From the NCBI GenBank assembly GCA_934230325.1, contig CAKQEP010000001.1, positions 1 to 64,000 on the forward strand: a DNA stretch of 64,000 bases, given 5' to 3'. Below are positions 53,878 through 60,719 of the stretch, piece after piece (within the stretch, counting starts at the first letter, position 1; every line of letters starts with the position of its first letter). The position numbers and the translations under genes are program-made. This DNA is from an uncultured Clostridia bacterium. GTDB lineage: Bacteria > Bacillota > Clostridia > Christensenellales > CAG-314. The notes beneath the pieces are model-generated. The model ran no database searches. It worked only from the letters and a program-made list of their open reading frames with translations, and was not told where the DNA came from.

Positions 53878-54127
53878 AAAAAAACAAACCGTCCGTTATA
53901 GGACGGTTGTTGTCGACCGTGTTACCACCTAATTTTGTCTTGCGACCTCGTTTTAACTGCTTACGGGAGTTGTCCGCATACGACTACGCACCGAAAAAAC
54001 GGCTTTATCGCATGAGCTACAAAGTGAATATCTTCCTTTTTAGGGCAGAGTCTTGCAGCAACCGACTCTTCTCTGTGTTTTGTCCGTAAAAAAGGCTCTT
54101 GTGCTTTGTCATCGCTTTTGTTTAATT
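53878..54127 (-). promoter_or_regulatory. T-box riboswitch leader, tRNA-Phe specific
   Basis: Reading the minus strand from the promoter: GCGATGAC stem I start, an AGAGAAGAG/GCTGCAAG distal region, a specifier loop with codon TTC (54028-54026) followed by A, the T-box AGGTGGTAACACGG (53930-53917), and a terminator AACCGTCC/GGACGGTT plus T-run (53908-53878). The specifier matches phenylalanine and the downstream genes pheST. Uncharged tRNA-Phe should stabilise the antiterminator. Confidence 0.93.
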
Positions 54128-54133
54128 TATTGT

Positions 54134-54162
54134 ATTTTAACACAAAAAACGATAATTATCAA
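54134..54162 (-). promoter_or_regulatory. Promoter of the pheST T-box operon
   Basis: Minus strand TTGATA (54162-54157), 17 bases, TAAAAT (54139-54134); transcription would start near 54127. Confidence 0.7.
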
Positions 54163-54189
54163 GCAAAAACGCAATATAAAATTTTAATT

Positions 54190-54870
54190 TTAAGGCGTAA
54201 GGTCGTAATCGCTGCCAAAAATGTTGCCCGTCGCCAAATATGTATCGGGTACGCGACCGACAATAATGCTTTCGGACACAAGCACGGGAGTATTTATTTT
54301 TACTACCGTTTGCGCAGTAGGCAAAATAATGGATATGCTTGCCAAAACGTCAAGATATATTTTGTGTCGAGTTTGGTTTATTCCTGCCGATTCAAACTCG
54401 CTGACAAATTGACACTTGACCGAACCGAGCGGGAGTACTTTTATACTTATGTCAAAACCTTTGCCCGAGAGCAACGGACTGCCGGACAGCGTGCCGACGG
54501 GTATTTTTATATCCTGCTCCCCCATTTTTTTAATGTAAGTTTCGGTAGATTGCGCCATATCGCGCGCAAGCTTGTTTATTATAATACTGTTTGCGCTGAT
54601 AGAAGTTATGTCGCCGCTATCGTTTTTTTGTATAGTGACAAGATTATCGTAACTTAACGGGTCGAGCATAACTTCAAAAATTGCGCTGTTTACCGCCGCC
54701 GTAGTCAATGATTTTATCTTAGCCTCACTAAAAGAAACAATTATCGGGCCGACCGAGTTTACCAAATAAATCACAAGAGCGCAAATAAGCAATAAAATAA
54801 CTAATATTATTATCGCTTTTTTTAATCTCGAAACGTGCCTGTTTTGTTTTTTTGAATAATTTAACGTCAT
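54190..54870 (-). CDS. yunB: Sporulation protein YunB
   Basis: A 226-residue protein with an N-terminal membrane anchor (~18-42) and an extracytoplasmic domain. The C-terminal family signature GRVPDTYL is present. YunB is a SigE-controlled mother-cell protein required for efficient spore formation in Bacillus; the molecular activity is unknown. It follows the spoVA genes on the same strand, 37 bases downstream of spoVAE. Confidence 0.88.
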   Translation of the reverse strand: MTLNYSKKQNRHVSRLKKAIIILVILLLICALVIYLVNSVGPIIVSFSEAKIKSLTTAAVNSAIFEVMLDPLSYDNLVTIQKNDSGDITSISANSIIINKLARDMAQSTETYIKKMGEQDIKIPVGTLSGSPLLSGKGFDISIKVLPLGSVKCQFVSEFESAGINQTRHKIYLDVLASISIILPTAQTVVKINTPVLVSESIIVGRVPDTYLATGNIFGSDYDLTP

Positions 54871-54907
54871 TATACATTAGTATATTCAAAAATTGCTTAT
54901 AAGTATA

Positions 54908-55273
54908 TCAAAACTCTTTGGTATGGGGTTTAAATATCAACGCAGAAAGATAACCGAATACTATTGCCGTAGTGATTCCCGTAGCACACGCTTTTAAACC
55001 ACCGGTAAATGCGCCTACTACGCCGTCTGTTTTGGCGGCTTGTACTGCGCCTTTAACCAACGCGCAACCAAAACCGCTGATAGGAACGCTTGCTCCCGCG
55101 CCCGCCCACTCGATAATAGGTTGATAAAGTCCAAACGCTTGCAACGCTGCGCCTGCAAGTAAAAAAATCACAAGAATTCTACCGTTTGTTAAATGTGTAA
55201 AATCGATTATAACTTGTCCGACAAGACAAATTGCTCCGCCTACCAAAAAGGCTTTCAAAAACATTAACCACAT
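54908..55273 (-). CDS. spoVAE: Stage V sporulation protein AE
   Basis: A 121-residue membrane protein of the SpoVA channel moving dipicolinic acid into spores and out during germination. It has four membrane segments and the family motif GAGASVPISGFGCALVKG. It resembles SpoVAC in fold. It ends the spoVAC-D-E unit, 4 bases after spoVAD. The reduced C-D-E set is typical of Clostridia. Confidence 0.92.
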   Translation of the reverse strand: MWLMFLKAFLVGGAICLVGQVIIDFTHLTNGRILVIFLLAGAALQAFGLYQPIIEWAGAGASVPISGFGCALVKGAVQAAKTDGVVGAFTGGLKACATGITTAIVFGYLSALIFKPHTKEF

Positions 55274-55277
55274 AATT

Positions 55278-56306
55278 TTACTCCTTTATATCGGACGATA
55301 ACTCTACAAGGTGCGCTATTGCAGGTATGCTTTCTCCTTGAAACGCCGTCAAGGGACTCATCAACGCTCCCGTGCCTATCAAAAGCATTTTTTTAATTTG
55401 TCCGCTTTTTAAATTGTCTAATATCATACTGTTTGTAACTATTGCGCTACACGCCGCGCCGCTACCGCCCTGATAAGTTTTTTGGCGTTCAAAGTAAAGG
55501 CTTGCTCCGCAATCGGCATAATTACCTTTTAAATCGTATCCTTCCTGTCGCATTAAATCGCCTAAAATATCTTTGCCGAGTTTACCCAAATCCCCCGTCA
55601 AAATCAAGTCGTAATCCTGCGGAACGGTATTCGTATCGCAAAAAAACTGTTTTAGCGTGTCGCAAGCGGCGGGAGCCATCGCCGCGCCCATATTGTTTAC
55701 GTCTTTAATGCCAAAATCTATTACGCGACCTGCCGTTGCCGCCGTAATTTTGGGAGAATTTTTATCGGTTTTGCGATTGCATACAAGCGACGCGCCCACT
55801 CCCGTGCAGGTCCATTGCGTAACGGGCGACCGTAACACGCCCAACTCCAAAGGATATCTATATTGACGTTCTGCGGAAGAAAAATGACTTCCGCTTACGC
55901 AAATCACGTTTTTAAAAAACTTGTCCACGAGAGCCGCGCCCAAAATAAGACTTTCTGCATAAGTTCCGCAAGCATTGTAAAGTCCCAAAAAAGATGCAGT
56001 AGCGTTTCTTGCGCTAAACGACGCCGATATTATTTGATTGAGCAAATCACCGCCCAAAATTGCGTCAATTTCTATCGGAAGCATTTTGGATTTTGTCACA
56101 ACGCCGTTTATTGCCGTTTCAAACATTTTGCGCTCTGCTTTTTCAAAAGTATTTTCATTAAATCTATCGTTAATCAATGCAAAATCAAAGTTGTCACCGA
56201 GTTTACCTTTCAATTCTTTTGGCCCGACAATGCTGAAACCTTCGCACAAATAGGCGTTGTCAAAAAAAATAGTGCGGGGATTTATTGCCTTTAGTATATC
56301 AGACAT
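55278..56306 (-). CDS. spoVAD: Stage V sporulation protein AD
   Basis: A 342-residue thiolase-fold protein that binds dipicolinic acid on the outer face of the inner spore membrane. The sequence LYNACGTYAESLILGA and the following VSGSHFSSAERQYRYPLE fit the family. The start is the ATG at 56306, sharing one base with the spoVAC stop (TAATG); the longer frame from 56435 lies inside spoVAC. Confidence 0.93.
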   Translation of the reverse strand: MSDILKAINPRTIFFDNAYLCEGFSIVGPKELKGKLGDNFDFALINDRFNENTFEKAERKMFETAINGVVTKSKMLPIEIDAILGGDLLNQIISASFSARNATASFLGLYNACGTYAESLILGAALVDKFFKNVICVSGSHFSSAERQYRYPLELGVLRSPVTQWTCTGVGASLVCNRKTDKNSPKITAATAGRVIDFGIKDVNNMGAAMAPAACDTLKQFFCDTNTVPQDYDLILTGDLGKLGKDILGDLMRQEGYDLKGNYADCGASLYFERQKTYQGGSGAACSAIVTNSMILDNLKSGQIKKMLLIGTGALMSPLTAFQGESIPAIAHLVELSSDIKE

Positions 56307-56908
56307 TACGCGCCACCCCCGCAAAATAGCAAAGTCAAAAGCGATATAACGACGCTTGCCGCAACTCCGTTTACTATGACCGGTCCGGCAACGAGAAACA
56401 TTTTTGCTCCGAGTCCGTATATCATTCCTTCGCATCGGAATTCAAGCGCAGGCGCAACGACGGCGTTGGAAAACCCCGTTATGGGAATCGTGCTACCCGC
56501 TCCCGCAAAGCGTCCCAACATATCGTAAATTCCTAATCCTGTACACAAAGCGGCAAGGGCAACCAAAGTAGACGACGCTAAAACCGACGCTTCATCTTGC
56601 GGTAACCCCGCTAATTTATAAAGTTCTATCAACCCTTGCCCGATAACGCAAATAAGTCCGCCTACCAAAAACGCCCAAAACATATTTTTAAAGTGGCTTG
56701 ATTTAGGCGAACGATTAAACACGTATTCTTTATAATTGCTTTTGTCGATTTTATCGAATTTTTGTCTAATAATTTCTTGTTTTTCCTTGCGGTCTTTTAC
56801 GTTTTTATCGTCACAAACGTTTTTTTGTTCAAGATTGTTTTCAGGCTTTAAATCAAGCGCTTTTTCTATTTGCGCAATTTGCCTGTTTTTGTTTTTATCC
56901 GATTTCAT
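56306..56908 (-). CDS. spoVAC: Stage V sporulation protein AC
   Basis: A 200-residue mechanosensitive-type membrane component of the dipicolinate channel. About 60 hydrophilic N-terminal residues (rich in K, D, E, N) precede four membrane segments, with the motif GAGSTIPITGFSNAVVAPALEF. The extension is longer than in Bacillus (~150 residues total). The start is the ATG at 56908 with GGAGAGG upstream. The start overlaps by 4 bases the stop of a 30-codon ORF. Confidence 0.93.
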   Translation of the reverse strand: MKSDKNKNRQIAQIEKALDLKPENNLEQKNVCDDKNVKDRKEKQEIIRQKFDKIDKSNYKEYVFNRSPKSSHFKNMFWAFLVGGLICVIGQGLIELYKLAGLPQDEASVLASSTLVALAALCTGLGIYDMLGRFAGAGSTIPITGFSNAVVAPALEFRCEGMIYGLGAKMFLVAGPVIVNGVAASVVISLLTLLFCGGGA

Positions 56909-56997
56909 AGCCTCTCCGTAGTCACTCCGCGCGTGCAAACAAAACTTTCCCGTTCGGTGGGCAACCTTTCAAATTCTTTAGGTTTTGGTTTTTTCAT
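56905..56997 (-). CDS. Possible 30-residue peptide coupled to spoVAC
   Basis: An ATG-initiated frame of 30 codons lies between sigF and spoVAC and ends in an ATGA overlap with the spoVAC start. The peptide begins MKKPKPKEFERLPTE and ends GVTTERL: basic, without a membrane segment or cysteine cluster beyond one Cys. It has no good ribosome binding site. It could be a small gene, a leader for translational coupling, or chance. I recognise no family. Confidence 0.35.
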   Translation of the reverse strand: MKKPKPKEFERLPTERESFVCTRGVTTERL

Positions 56998-57022
56998 ATC
57001 GACTTAAATTTTGCCCAAAAAC

Positions 57023-57060
57023 AAAAAAATAAACGTCAAATTACGTTTTTGACGTTTATT
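57023..57060 (-). terminator. Intrinsic terminator of the spoIIA operon
   Basis: Minus strand AATAAACGTC (57060-57051) pairs with GACGTTTATT (57038-57029) and runs into a T-tract. The stem overlaps the sigF stop codon. It separates spoIIA from the spoVA genes. Confidence 0.8.
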
Positions 57061-57796
57061 CTTGTTGTTTATCATCAAACTCCTGTCTGATATTTAACAA
57101 TATCTTGTTTTCCAACCTCGATACCTGAACCTGAGATACGCCCATCATTTTTGCAATGTCGCCTTGCGTATAATCTCTAAAGTATCTTAAAATAATTATC
57201 TTTTTTTCTTTTGGCGAAAGTTTGTTTATTACCGATTTCAAAATAACTCTGTTTATTACGTCGTCCTCTTTTTGGTCGGTTGAAAGTTTTTCCGCCAGAC
57301 TCAACCCTTTTTCGTCACCGTTGTCCGTTTTGTCGTACAAAGACAGCGGAATTTTTATGCTATCCGTTACAAAAACGACTTCGCTCGGCTCAATATTAAA
57401 ATTTTTAGCAATGTCGTTTACCGTAGGTTCGGCTTGATAATTCTTTTTAAATTCTTCGGTAAACTTCATTATTTTTACGGATAATGACTTTATACTTCTG
57501 CTTACTTTTACGTATCCGTCGTCGCGAATAAAACGCTTTATTTCTCCCACTATCATCGGCACGGCATAAGTGGAAAAACGCACTTCATACGACAAAGAAA
57601 AATTAGAAACGGCTTTTAACAGCCCTATCGCCGCAATCTGTACAAGGTCCTGATATTCCGTACCTTTCCCTAAATATCGCTTAACTATACTTTTAATAAG
57701 CGGCATATTTTGCGTGACAAGCGCGGTTTTAGCTTGTTCGTCACCCTTTTGGGCGGCGTCAATGAGGCGCATAGTTTCTTCGTGATTATATTCCAT
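57056..57796 (-). CDS. sigF: RNA polymerase sigma-F factor, forespore specific
   Basis: A 246-residue sigma-70 family factor with region 2 (GTEYQDLVQIAAIGLLKAVSNF ... FSTYAVPMIVGEIKRFIRDDG), region 3 (DIAKNFNIEPSEV) and region 4 (LSPKEKKIIILRYFRDYTQGDIAKMMGVSQVQVSRLE). It directs the first forespore-specific transcription. The start is the ATG at 57796, sharing one base with the spoIIAB stop; an adjacent GTG at 57799 is possible. Confidence 0.97.
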   Translation of the reverse strand: MEYNHEETMRLIDAAQKGDEQAKTALVTQNMPLIKSIVKRYLGKGTEYQDLVQIAAIGLLKAVSNFSLSYEVRFSTYAVPMIVGEIKRFIRDDGYVKVSRSIKSLSVKIMKFTEEFKKNYQAEPTVNDIAKNFNIEPSEVVFVTDSIKIPLSLYDKTDNGDEKGLSLAEKLSTDQKEDDVINRVILKSVINKLSPKEKKIIILRYFRDYTQGDIAKMMGVSQVQVSRLENKILLNIRQEFDDKQQE

Positions 57797-58242
57797 CACT
57801 CTTGAGCCGACGCCTTACCGAAATATTTTGTCATCTTTACGACAGTGCCGTTGTCAACTTTGCTTGTGACTTTCAAATCGTCTGTAAACGCTTCCATAAC
57901 GGTGAACCCCATACCGCTGCGTTCGCCCGTATCGCAAGTTGTAAAAAATGTCTGCATTGCCTGTTCAACGTCGGATATACCTACGCCGAAATCCTCGATA
58001 ATGATGTCGATTTTACTTTCTTTTTGGTTGATACCCGCAAAAATCGATATAACGCCGCCTTTACCTTTGTAACCGTGTACTATGCAATTTGTTACCGCCT
58101 CACTAACCGCCGTTTTTACGTCCCCGACTTCTTCTAAGGTCGGATTTAACGACAAACAAAACGCCGCTACTGCACTGCGAACAAAACTTTCGTTTACCGA
58201 AAGCGCGTCTACTGTCATATTAAACTTGTTAGAATATTCCAT
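57796..58242 (-). CDS. spoIIAB: Anti-sigma-F factor and serine kinase
   Basis: A 148-residue GHKL kinase holding SigF inactive and phosphorylating SpoIIAA. N box EAVTNCIVHGY, G1 IIEDFGVGI and G2 GERSGMGFTVMEAF are intact. It lies between spoIIAA (11 bases upstream) and sigF (overlap). Confidence 0.97.
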   Translation of the reverse strand: MEYSNKFNMTVDALSVNESFVRSAVAAFCLSLNPTLEEVGDVKTAVSEAVTNCIVHGYKGKGGVISIFAGINQKESKIDIIIEDFGVGISDVEQAMQTFFTTCDTGERSGMGFTVMEAFTDDLKVTSKVDNGTVVKMTKYFGKASAQE

Positions 58243-58253
58243 TTTTTGACTCC

Positions 58254-58562
58254 TTAACTGATTTTGGGCATTATTTGATACAATCCCGACATAACAAATA
58301 TCTTGTCAACCACTCTCGATACGTTTTTTACCGCGCAAGTACACCCCATCGATTTTGCAAGTTTATACCTTCCTATCAAAACTCCGATACCCGTACTGTC
58401 CATAAACGCTAATCGCGCCATATCGTACACGATACTATTCGGCTTGTTTTCCGTAATAATTTTATCAAGTTGCTGTTTTGCTCTTTCGGCGCAAAATTCG
58501 TCCAACTCGCCCACAAGACTCAAATCCAAGCAACCGCCGTTAAAAGAATAATAGATTTCCAT
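58254..58562 (-). CDS. spoIIAA: Anti-sigma-F factor antagonist
   Basis: A 102-residue STAS-domain protein. The phosphorylatable serine is S56 in MDSTGIG. When dephosphorylated it releases SigF from SpoIIAB. GAGG lies 7 bases before the ATG. I could not identify a SigH-type promoter in the ~90 bases upstream with confidence. Confidence 0.96.
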   Translation of the reverse strand: MEIYYSFNGGCLDLSLVGELDEFCAERAKQQLDKIITENKPNSIVYDMARLAFMDSTGIGVLIGRYKLAKSMGCTCAVKNVSRVVDKIFVMSGLYQIMPKIS

Positions 58563-58650
58563 TTTTGCCTCGCTTTTACATTAAGTTTATAACAAACGAG
58601 AATAAAAAAATTTAAATATAATGTCGAAAAATGTTTTTTTGAGAGAAAAC

Positions 58651-58691
58651 AAAAAACGCGGGTTTAGACAACATTAGTTTTAACCCACGTT
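58651..58691 (-). terminator. Terminator after the DUF3021 gene
   Basis: Minus strand AACGTGGGTT (58691-58682) pairs with AACCCGCGTT (58664-58655, one T-G pair) before a T-run. Confidence 0.75.
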
Positions 58692-58730
58692 TTTGTTTGA
58701 AAACAAATATTTGATAAATTATATATACTT

Positions 58731-59186
58731 CTATTTATCTTGTTGTTCTTGTTCGTTTCTTTCAGAAATACTCGATTCGTTAATCTTTTTGTTTATTTTT
58801 TTCGCCTGAATTGTAGCAGGAATAAATCCAATACTCCAAATCAAAAAGGCACATAAAACCTGCGCCGCAATATAAGCAACTACTGCCAACGCCCCGTTTT
58901 GTATAGGCAACCAACGGCCGATAAACGATGCGGCAATCATAACGACGCAACCGATTCCCATATGCACAAAAACTTTAAGCCAAGTTTTTATTTTTGTTTT
59001 GTATATCGGAAGCGGTATTCCATAGCCTAAACCTATCATAATTGTCGCAATTCCTTGACGGGCGATGCCGTATCCACTCGCATACACTGCGTCCCCATTG
59101 AGAAGTCCTAAAATAACATTGATTAACACAAACACTACCGACGATATAAATATACCGCTCATAGCCGCTTCGAAATATTTTTTCAT
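58731..59186 (-). CDS. DUF3021 family membrane protein
   Basis: A 151-residue protein with four hydrophobic segments and a charged C-terminal tail (KKINKKINESSISERNEQEQQDK). DUF3021 proteins are the usual membrane partners of kinase-free LytTR regulators and are thought to sense or restrain them. The start is the ATG at 59186 behind GGGAGG; the longer frame from 59255 is rejected. It lies 88 bases downstream of the LytTR gene. Confidence 0.85.
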   Translation of the reverse strand: MKKYFEAAMSGIFISSVVFVLINVILGLLNGDAVYASGYGIARQGIATIMIGLGYGIPLPIYKTKIKTWLKVFVHMGIGCVVMIAASFIGRWLPIQNGALAVVAYIAAQVLCAFLIWSIGFIPATIQAKKINKKINESSISERNEQEQQDK

Positions 59187-59274
59187 TTTAAAATACCTCC
59201 CTTTAATCGTATCGATTTTTTGCAAGAAAAACGTGAAATCGTAATATAAGGTCAAAATTTATAACAAACGCGTT

Positions 59275-59712
59275 TTACAACCCCAAATATTTTTTAAAAA
59301 CGGGCAAATATTTGCGAGATATATACTCTTTTTCCCCGTTTTTTAATACTATCAAATAAATACCGCTGAATATCGGTTCGATACATTCGATTTTGTGCAA
59401 ATTTACGATTGCGCTCTTGGAAATACGCATAAATCCTTTACCGAGAACTTCTTCAAACTCGTATAATCTCTTTGCTGCAACGTAATGCTTTGTTTTTGTA
59501 TAAACAAAGGTTTTTTCGTTTTCTACACGAATCAAATAGACGTTTTCTTTGTTAAGTAAAAAAATTCGTCCGTTTTCCAAAACGGAAAGCAAGGCGGCGT
59601 TGTCGTTTTCTATTAGGTTTGCGACGTGACGTACCTCTGCCGTTATCTCATCGGTAAATATTATCGCATGCGGTTCTTTTGCGTCAGGTGTTAGTTTGAT
59701 TTCGACTTTCAT
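59275..59712 (-). CDS. LytTR-domain transcriptional regulator
   Basis: A 145-residue protein made of a short N-terminal region and a C-terminal LytTR DNA-binding domain (VYTKTKHYVAAKRLYEFEEVL...FMRISKSAIVNLHKIECIEP). There is no receiver domain, so it is of the histidine-kinase-free LytTR type. The start is the ATG at 59712 with GAGGTG 7 bases upstream. Direct repeats beside the promoter indicate autoregulation. Confidence 0.9.
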   Translation of the reverse strand: MKVEIKLTPDAKEPHAIIFTDEITAEVRHVANLIENDNAALLSVLENGRIFLLNKENVYLIRVENEKTFVYTKTKHYVAAKRLYEFEEVLGKGFMRISKSAIVNLHKIECIEPIFSGIYLIVLKNGEKEYISRKYLPVFKKYLGL

Positions 59713-59741
59713 AAGAATCACCTCGTTTATCTTGCAAAAAC

Positions 59742-59770
59742 ATTGTATTTTAAGTTTTGCGATTTGTCAT
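59742..59770 (-). promoter_or_regulatory. Promoter of the LytTR-DUF3021 operon
   Basis: Minus strand ATGACA (59770-59765), 17 bases, TACAAT (59747-59742). The imperfect -35 and the adjacent repeats fit an activated promoter. Confidence 0.7.
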
Positions 59771-59771
59771 C

Positions 59772-59806
59772 ATTTTTTAGGTAAGCGGTAGTATTTTTTA
59801 GGCAAG
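59772..59806 (-). promoter_or_regulatory. Direct-repeat LytTR operator
   Basis: On the minus strand two 14-base copies, CTTGCCTAAAAAAT (59806-59793) and CTTACCTAAAAAAT (59785-59772), differ at one base and are offset by exactly 21 bases, two helical turns. They end one base upstream of the -35 hexamer, the normal geometry of LytTR dimer sites. Confidence 0.75.
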
Positions 59807-59977
59807 ATGCTTTAGTTAAAGGGTATATTTACATTAAATACTTTGATATGATACTTTTTCTTTGTTATTGTAACACAAAAAATGCAATTTTTCAAAGCCT
59901 ATTTTATCAAAATATAAAGATAGTAAATCAAAAACAAATTTTAAAAAAGGAATATCAAGTTTAATTTGAGTTCACAA

Positions 59978-60010
59978 ACAAAAAACCCGAAAGGCAATAC
60001 TTTCGGGTTT
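59978..60010 (-). terminator. Terminator of the tRNA cluster
   Basis: Minus strand AAACCCGAAAG (60010-60000) pairs with CTTTCGGGTTT (59993-59983) and continues into Ts. Confidence 0.88.
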
Positions 60011-60011
60011 C

Positions 60012-60096
<85 letters not shown>

Positions 60097-60112
60097 ATAT
60101 AAAAAAAACTTT

Positions 60113-60188
60113 TGGAGCTGGTGAACGGAATCGAACCATCAACCTATTGATTACAAATCAATTGCTCTGCCAGTTGAGCTACACCAGC
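60113..60188 (-). tRNA. tRNA-Thr (TGT anticodon)
   Basis: 76 bases with acceptor GCTGGTG/CACCAGC, anticodon loop TTTGTAA (TGT), T loop TTCGATT and encoded CCA. Confidence 0.95.
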
Positions 60189-60212
60189 ATAAAAAAATGC
60201 CGTTAAAACAAA

Positions 60213-60288
60213 TGGTGCCTCGGGGCGGAATCGAACCACCGACACGGGGATTTTCAGTCCCCTGCTCTACCTACTGAGCTACCGAGGC
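60213..60288 (-). tRNA. tRNA-Phe (GAA anticodon)
   Basis: 76 bases with acceptor GCCTCGG/CCGAGGC, anticodon loop CTGAAAA (GAA) and encoded CCA. This is the tRNA expected to be read by the pheST T-box in the same window. Confidence 0.95.
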
Positions 60289-60294
60289 ATTTGT

Positions 60295-60371
60295 TGGCGA
60301 CCTGGATGGGACTCGAACCCACGACCTCTAGCGTGACAGGCTAGCGTTCTAACCAACTGAACTACCAGGCC
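60295..60371 (-). tRNA. tRNA-Asp (GTC anticodon)
   Basis: 77 bases with acceptor GGCCTGG/CCAGGTC (one wobble pair), anticodon loop CTGTCAC (GTC), T loop TTCGAGT and encoded CCA. Confidence 0.95.
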
Positions 60372-60402
60372 AAAGATTGCCGATGTTAACTTAATAGGTT
60401 GC

Positions 60403-60479
60403 TGGTGGGCCTTCAGGGACTCGAACCCCGGACCAATCGGTTATGAGCCGACCGCTCTGACCAACTGAGCTAAAGGCCC
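60403..60479 (-). tRNA. tRNA-Met (CAT anticodon)
   Basis: 77 bases with acceptor GGGCCTT/AAGGCCC, anticodon loop CTCATAA (CAT) and encoded CCA. The paired 1-72 position argues against an initiator; elongator Met is most likely, but a lysidine-modified Ile tRNA cannot be excluded by anticodon alone. Confidence 0.88.
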
Positions 60480-60485
60480 TCATTA

Positions 60486-60562
60486 TGGTCGGGGTGAAGA
60501 GACTCGAACTCCCGACCCCATGGTCCCAAACCACGTGCGCTACCAAACTGCGCTACACCCCG
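60486..60562 (-). tRNA. tRNA-Pro (TGG anticodon)
   Basis: 77 bases with acceptor CGGGGTG/CACCCCG, anticodon loop TTTGGGA (TGG) and encoded CCA. First gene of the cluster. Confidence 0.95.
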
Positions 60563-60596
60563 ATTGGCAACCGTCTTTGTTTTAAACAGCCTAATC

Positions 60597-60625
60597 AATT
60601 TACAACAAAACTTAAATTTTGTCAA
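60597..60625 (-). promoter_or_regulatory. Promoter of the tRNA cluster
   Basis: Minus strand TTGACA (60625-60620), 17 bases, TAAATT (60602-60597), about 35 bases before tRNA-Pro. Confidence 0.75.
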
Positions 60626-60671
60626 CAATTTTGAAGTAGTTTTTTTATTTTTTTTTGTAAATTATTTTGGG

Positions 60672-60709
60672 GATACTTTGCGCAAAATTTTCACTTTGCG
60701 CAAAGTATC
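60672..60709 (-). terminator. Hairpin after ispH/S1
   Basis: A perfect 15-bp stem (60672-60686 with 60695-60709) around an 8-base loop begins 11 bases after the stop codon. No immediate T-tract follows, though T-rich sequence occurs further on. Its arms resemble the palindrome at 42813. Confidence 0.6.
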
Positions 60710-60719
60710 GTTTTAAGCA

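Noticed and set aside
54106..54657. A 183-codon + strand frame
   Set aside because: It runs antisense over yunB and the pheST leader promoter and has no domain signature; yunB on the minus strand has clear family motifs.
58563..58650. SigH promoter of spoIIA
   Set aside because: No AGGA-N14-GAAT arrangement could be found; only a weak TTCGAC/TATTCT pair is present.
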